Shown in pieces: positions 5,462 through 5,648 of a stretch of 5,648 nt of DNA. Below the pieces are notes generated by a model. It ran no database searches, had not been told where the DNA came from, and worked only from the letters and a program-made list of their open reading frames with translations. Location of the stretch: NCBI GenBank assembly GCA_020442505.1, contig JAGRJZ010000142.1, positions 1 to 5,648 on the forward strand. The letters run 5' to 3'. Within the stretch, counting starts at the first letter, position 1. Each line of letters begins with the position of its first letter. The translations under genes and the position numbers were made by a program. This DNA comes from Alphaproteobacteria bacterium. Its GTDB lineage: Bacteria > Pseudomonadota > Alphaproteobacteria > Micavibrionales > Micavibrionaceae.

Positions 5462-5648
5462 ATGCCCTTTCACGTCAACATTCTGACTTTGTTCCCGGAG
5501 ATGTTTCCGGGGTTTCTCGGCCATTCGCTCGCGGGAAAGGCGCTCGCGCGCGGAGACTGGTCTTACAACGCCATCAATATCCGGGACTTTGCCGAAGGGG
5601 CCCATAAAACCGTGGACGACACGCCCTATGGCGGCGGCGCGGGCATGG
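5462..5648 (+). CDS. trmD: tRNA (guanine-37-N1)-methyltransferase, 5' part, cut by the window edge
   Basis: TrmD uses S-adenosylmethionine to methylate N1 of G37 next to the anticodon, which prevents +1 frameshifting. It is a cytosolic dimeric SPOUT-class enzyme with a deep trefoil knot. Only 62 codons are present, but they are diagnostic: VNILTLFPEMFPGFLGHSLA at residues 5-24, NIRDFAEG, and KTVDDTPYGGGAGM at the window edge, all strongly conserved TrmD segments. The start at 5462 is the only possible one, since an in-frame TAA lies at 5459-5461 and the next Met comes inside the conserved region. The gene usually sits with rpsP, rimM and rplS; here ilvA is directly upstream. Confidence 0.96.
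   Translation, partial: MPFHVNILTLFPEMFPGFLGHSLAGKALARGDWSYNAINIRDFAEGAHKTVDDTPYGGGAGM

Noticed and set aside
1..5648. CRISPR array, tRNA, att site or replication origin
   Set aside because: No regularly spaced repeats, cloverleaf, integrase context or iteron/DnaA-box cluster was seen on either strand.

Overview
The window looks like chromosomal DNA of an alphaproteobacterium. The evidence is the protein families (RadA, a long two-ACT-domain IlvA, TrmD, and TadG/TadE-type pilus proteins of the kind common in that class), the moderately high GC content and a short 4.5S-type SRP RNA. A lineage below class level cannot be fixed from this sequence.

Layout. Bases 1-731 (minus strand) hold the N-terminal 243 codons of radA, whose 3' end lies outside the window. 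Just upstream on the same strand is a signal recognition particle RNA (about 796-891) with its own sigma70-like promoter (898-926). Upstream of that promoter is a 26-residue hydrophobic microprotein ORF (937-1017) with a strong ribosome binding site. Bases 1018-1159 hold no gene, only a G/C-run hairpin. Bases 1160-1446 are a decayed IS5-family transposase reduced to joined fragments, followed by AT-rich DNA (1447-1587) with a possible promoter.

From 1588 a plus-strand cassette begins: a TadG-like protein (1588-2901), a TadE-type pseudopilin split by one in-frame TGA (2932-3387, TGA at 3157-3159), and a second TadE/TadF-type pseudopilin (3384-3803) that overlaps the old tadE end by ATGA. Together they would supply envelope and minor-pilin parts of a Flp/Tad pilus. 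The motor, secretin and prepilin peptidase genes are not in the window. After 53 bases comes ilvA (3857-5440), biosynthetic threonine dehydratase, and 21 bases later the start of trmD (5462 to the window end), a tRNA methyltransferase. These two housekeeping genes are probably co-transcribed.

Nothing in the window is clearly a new system. The observations most worth a second look are the single nonsense codon in an otherwise preserved tadE, the hydrophobic microprotein next to the SRP RNA, the GAGA tetraloop of the SRP RNA, and a hairpin that holds both the ilvA stop codon and the trmD Shine-Dalgarno sequence in its loop.
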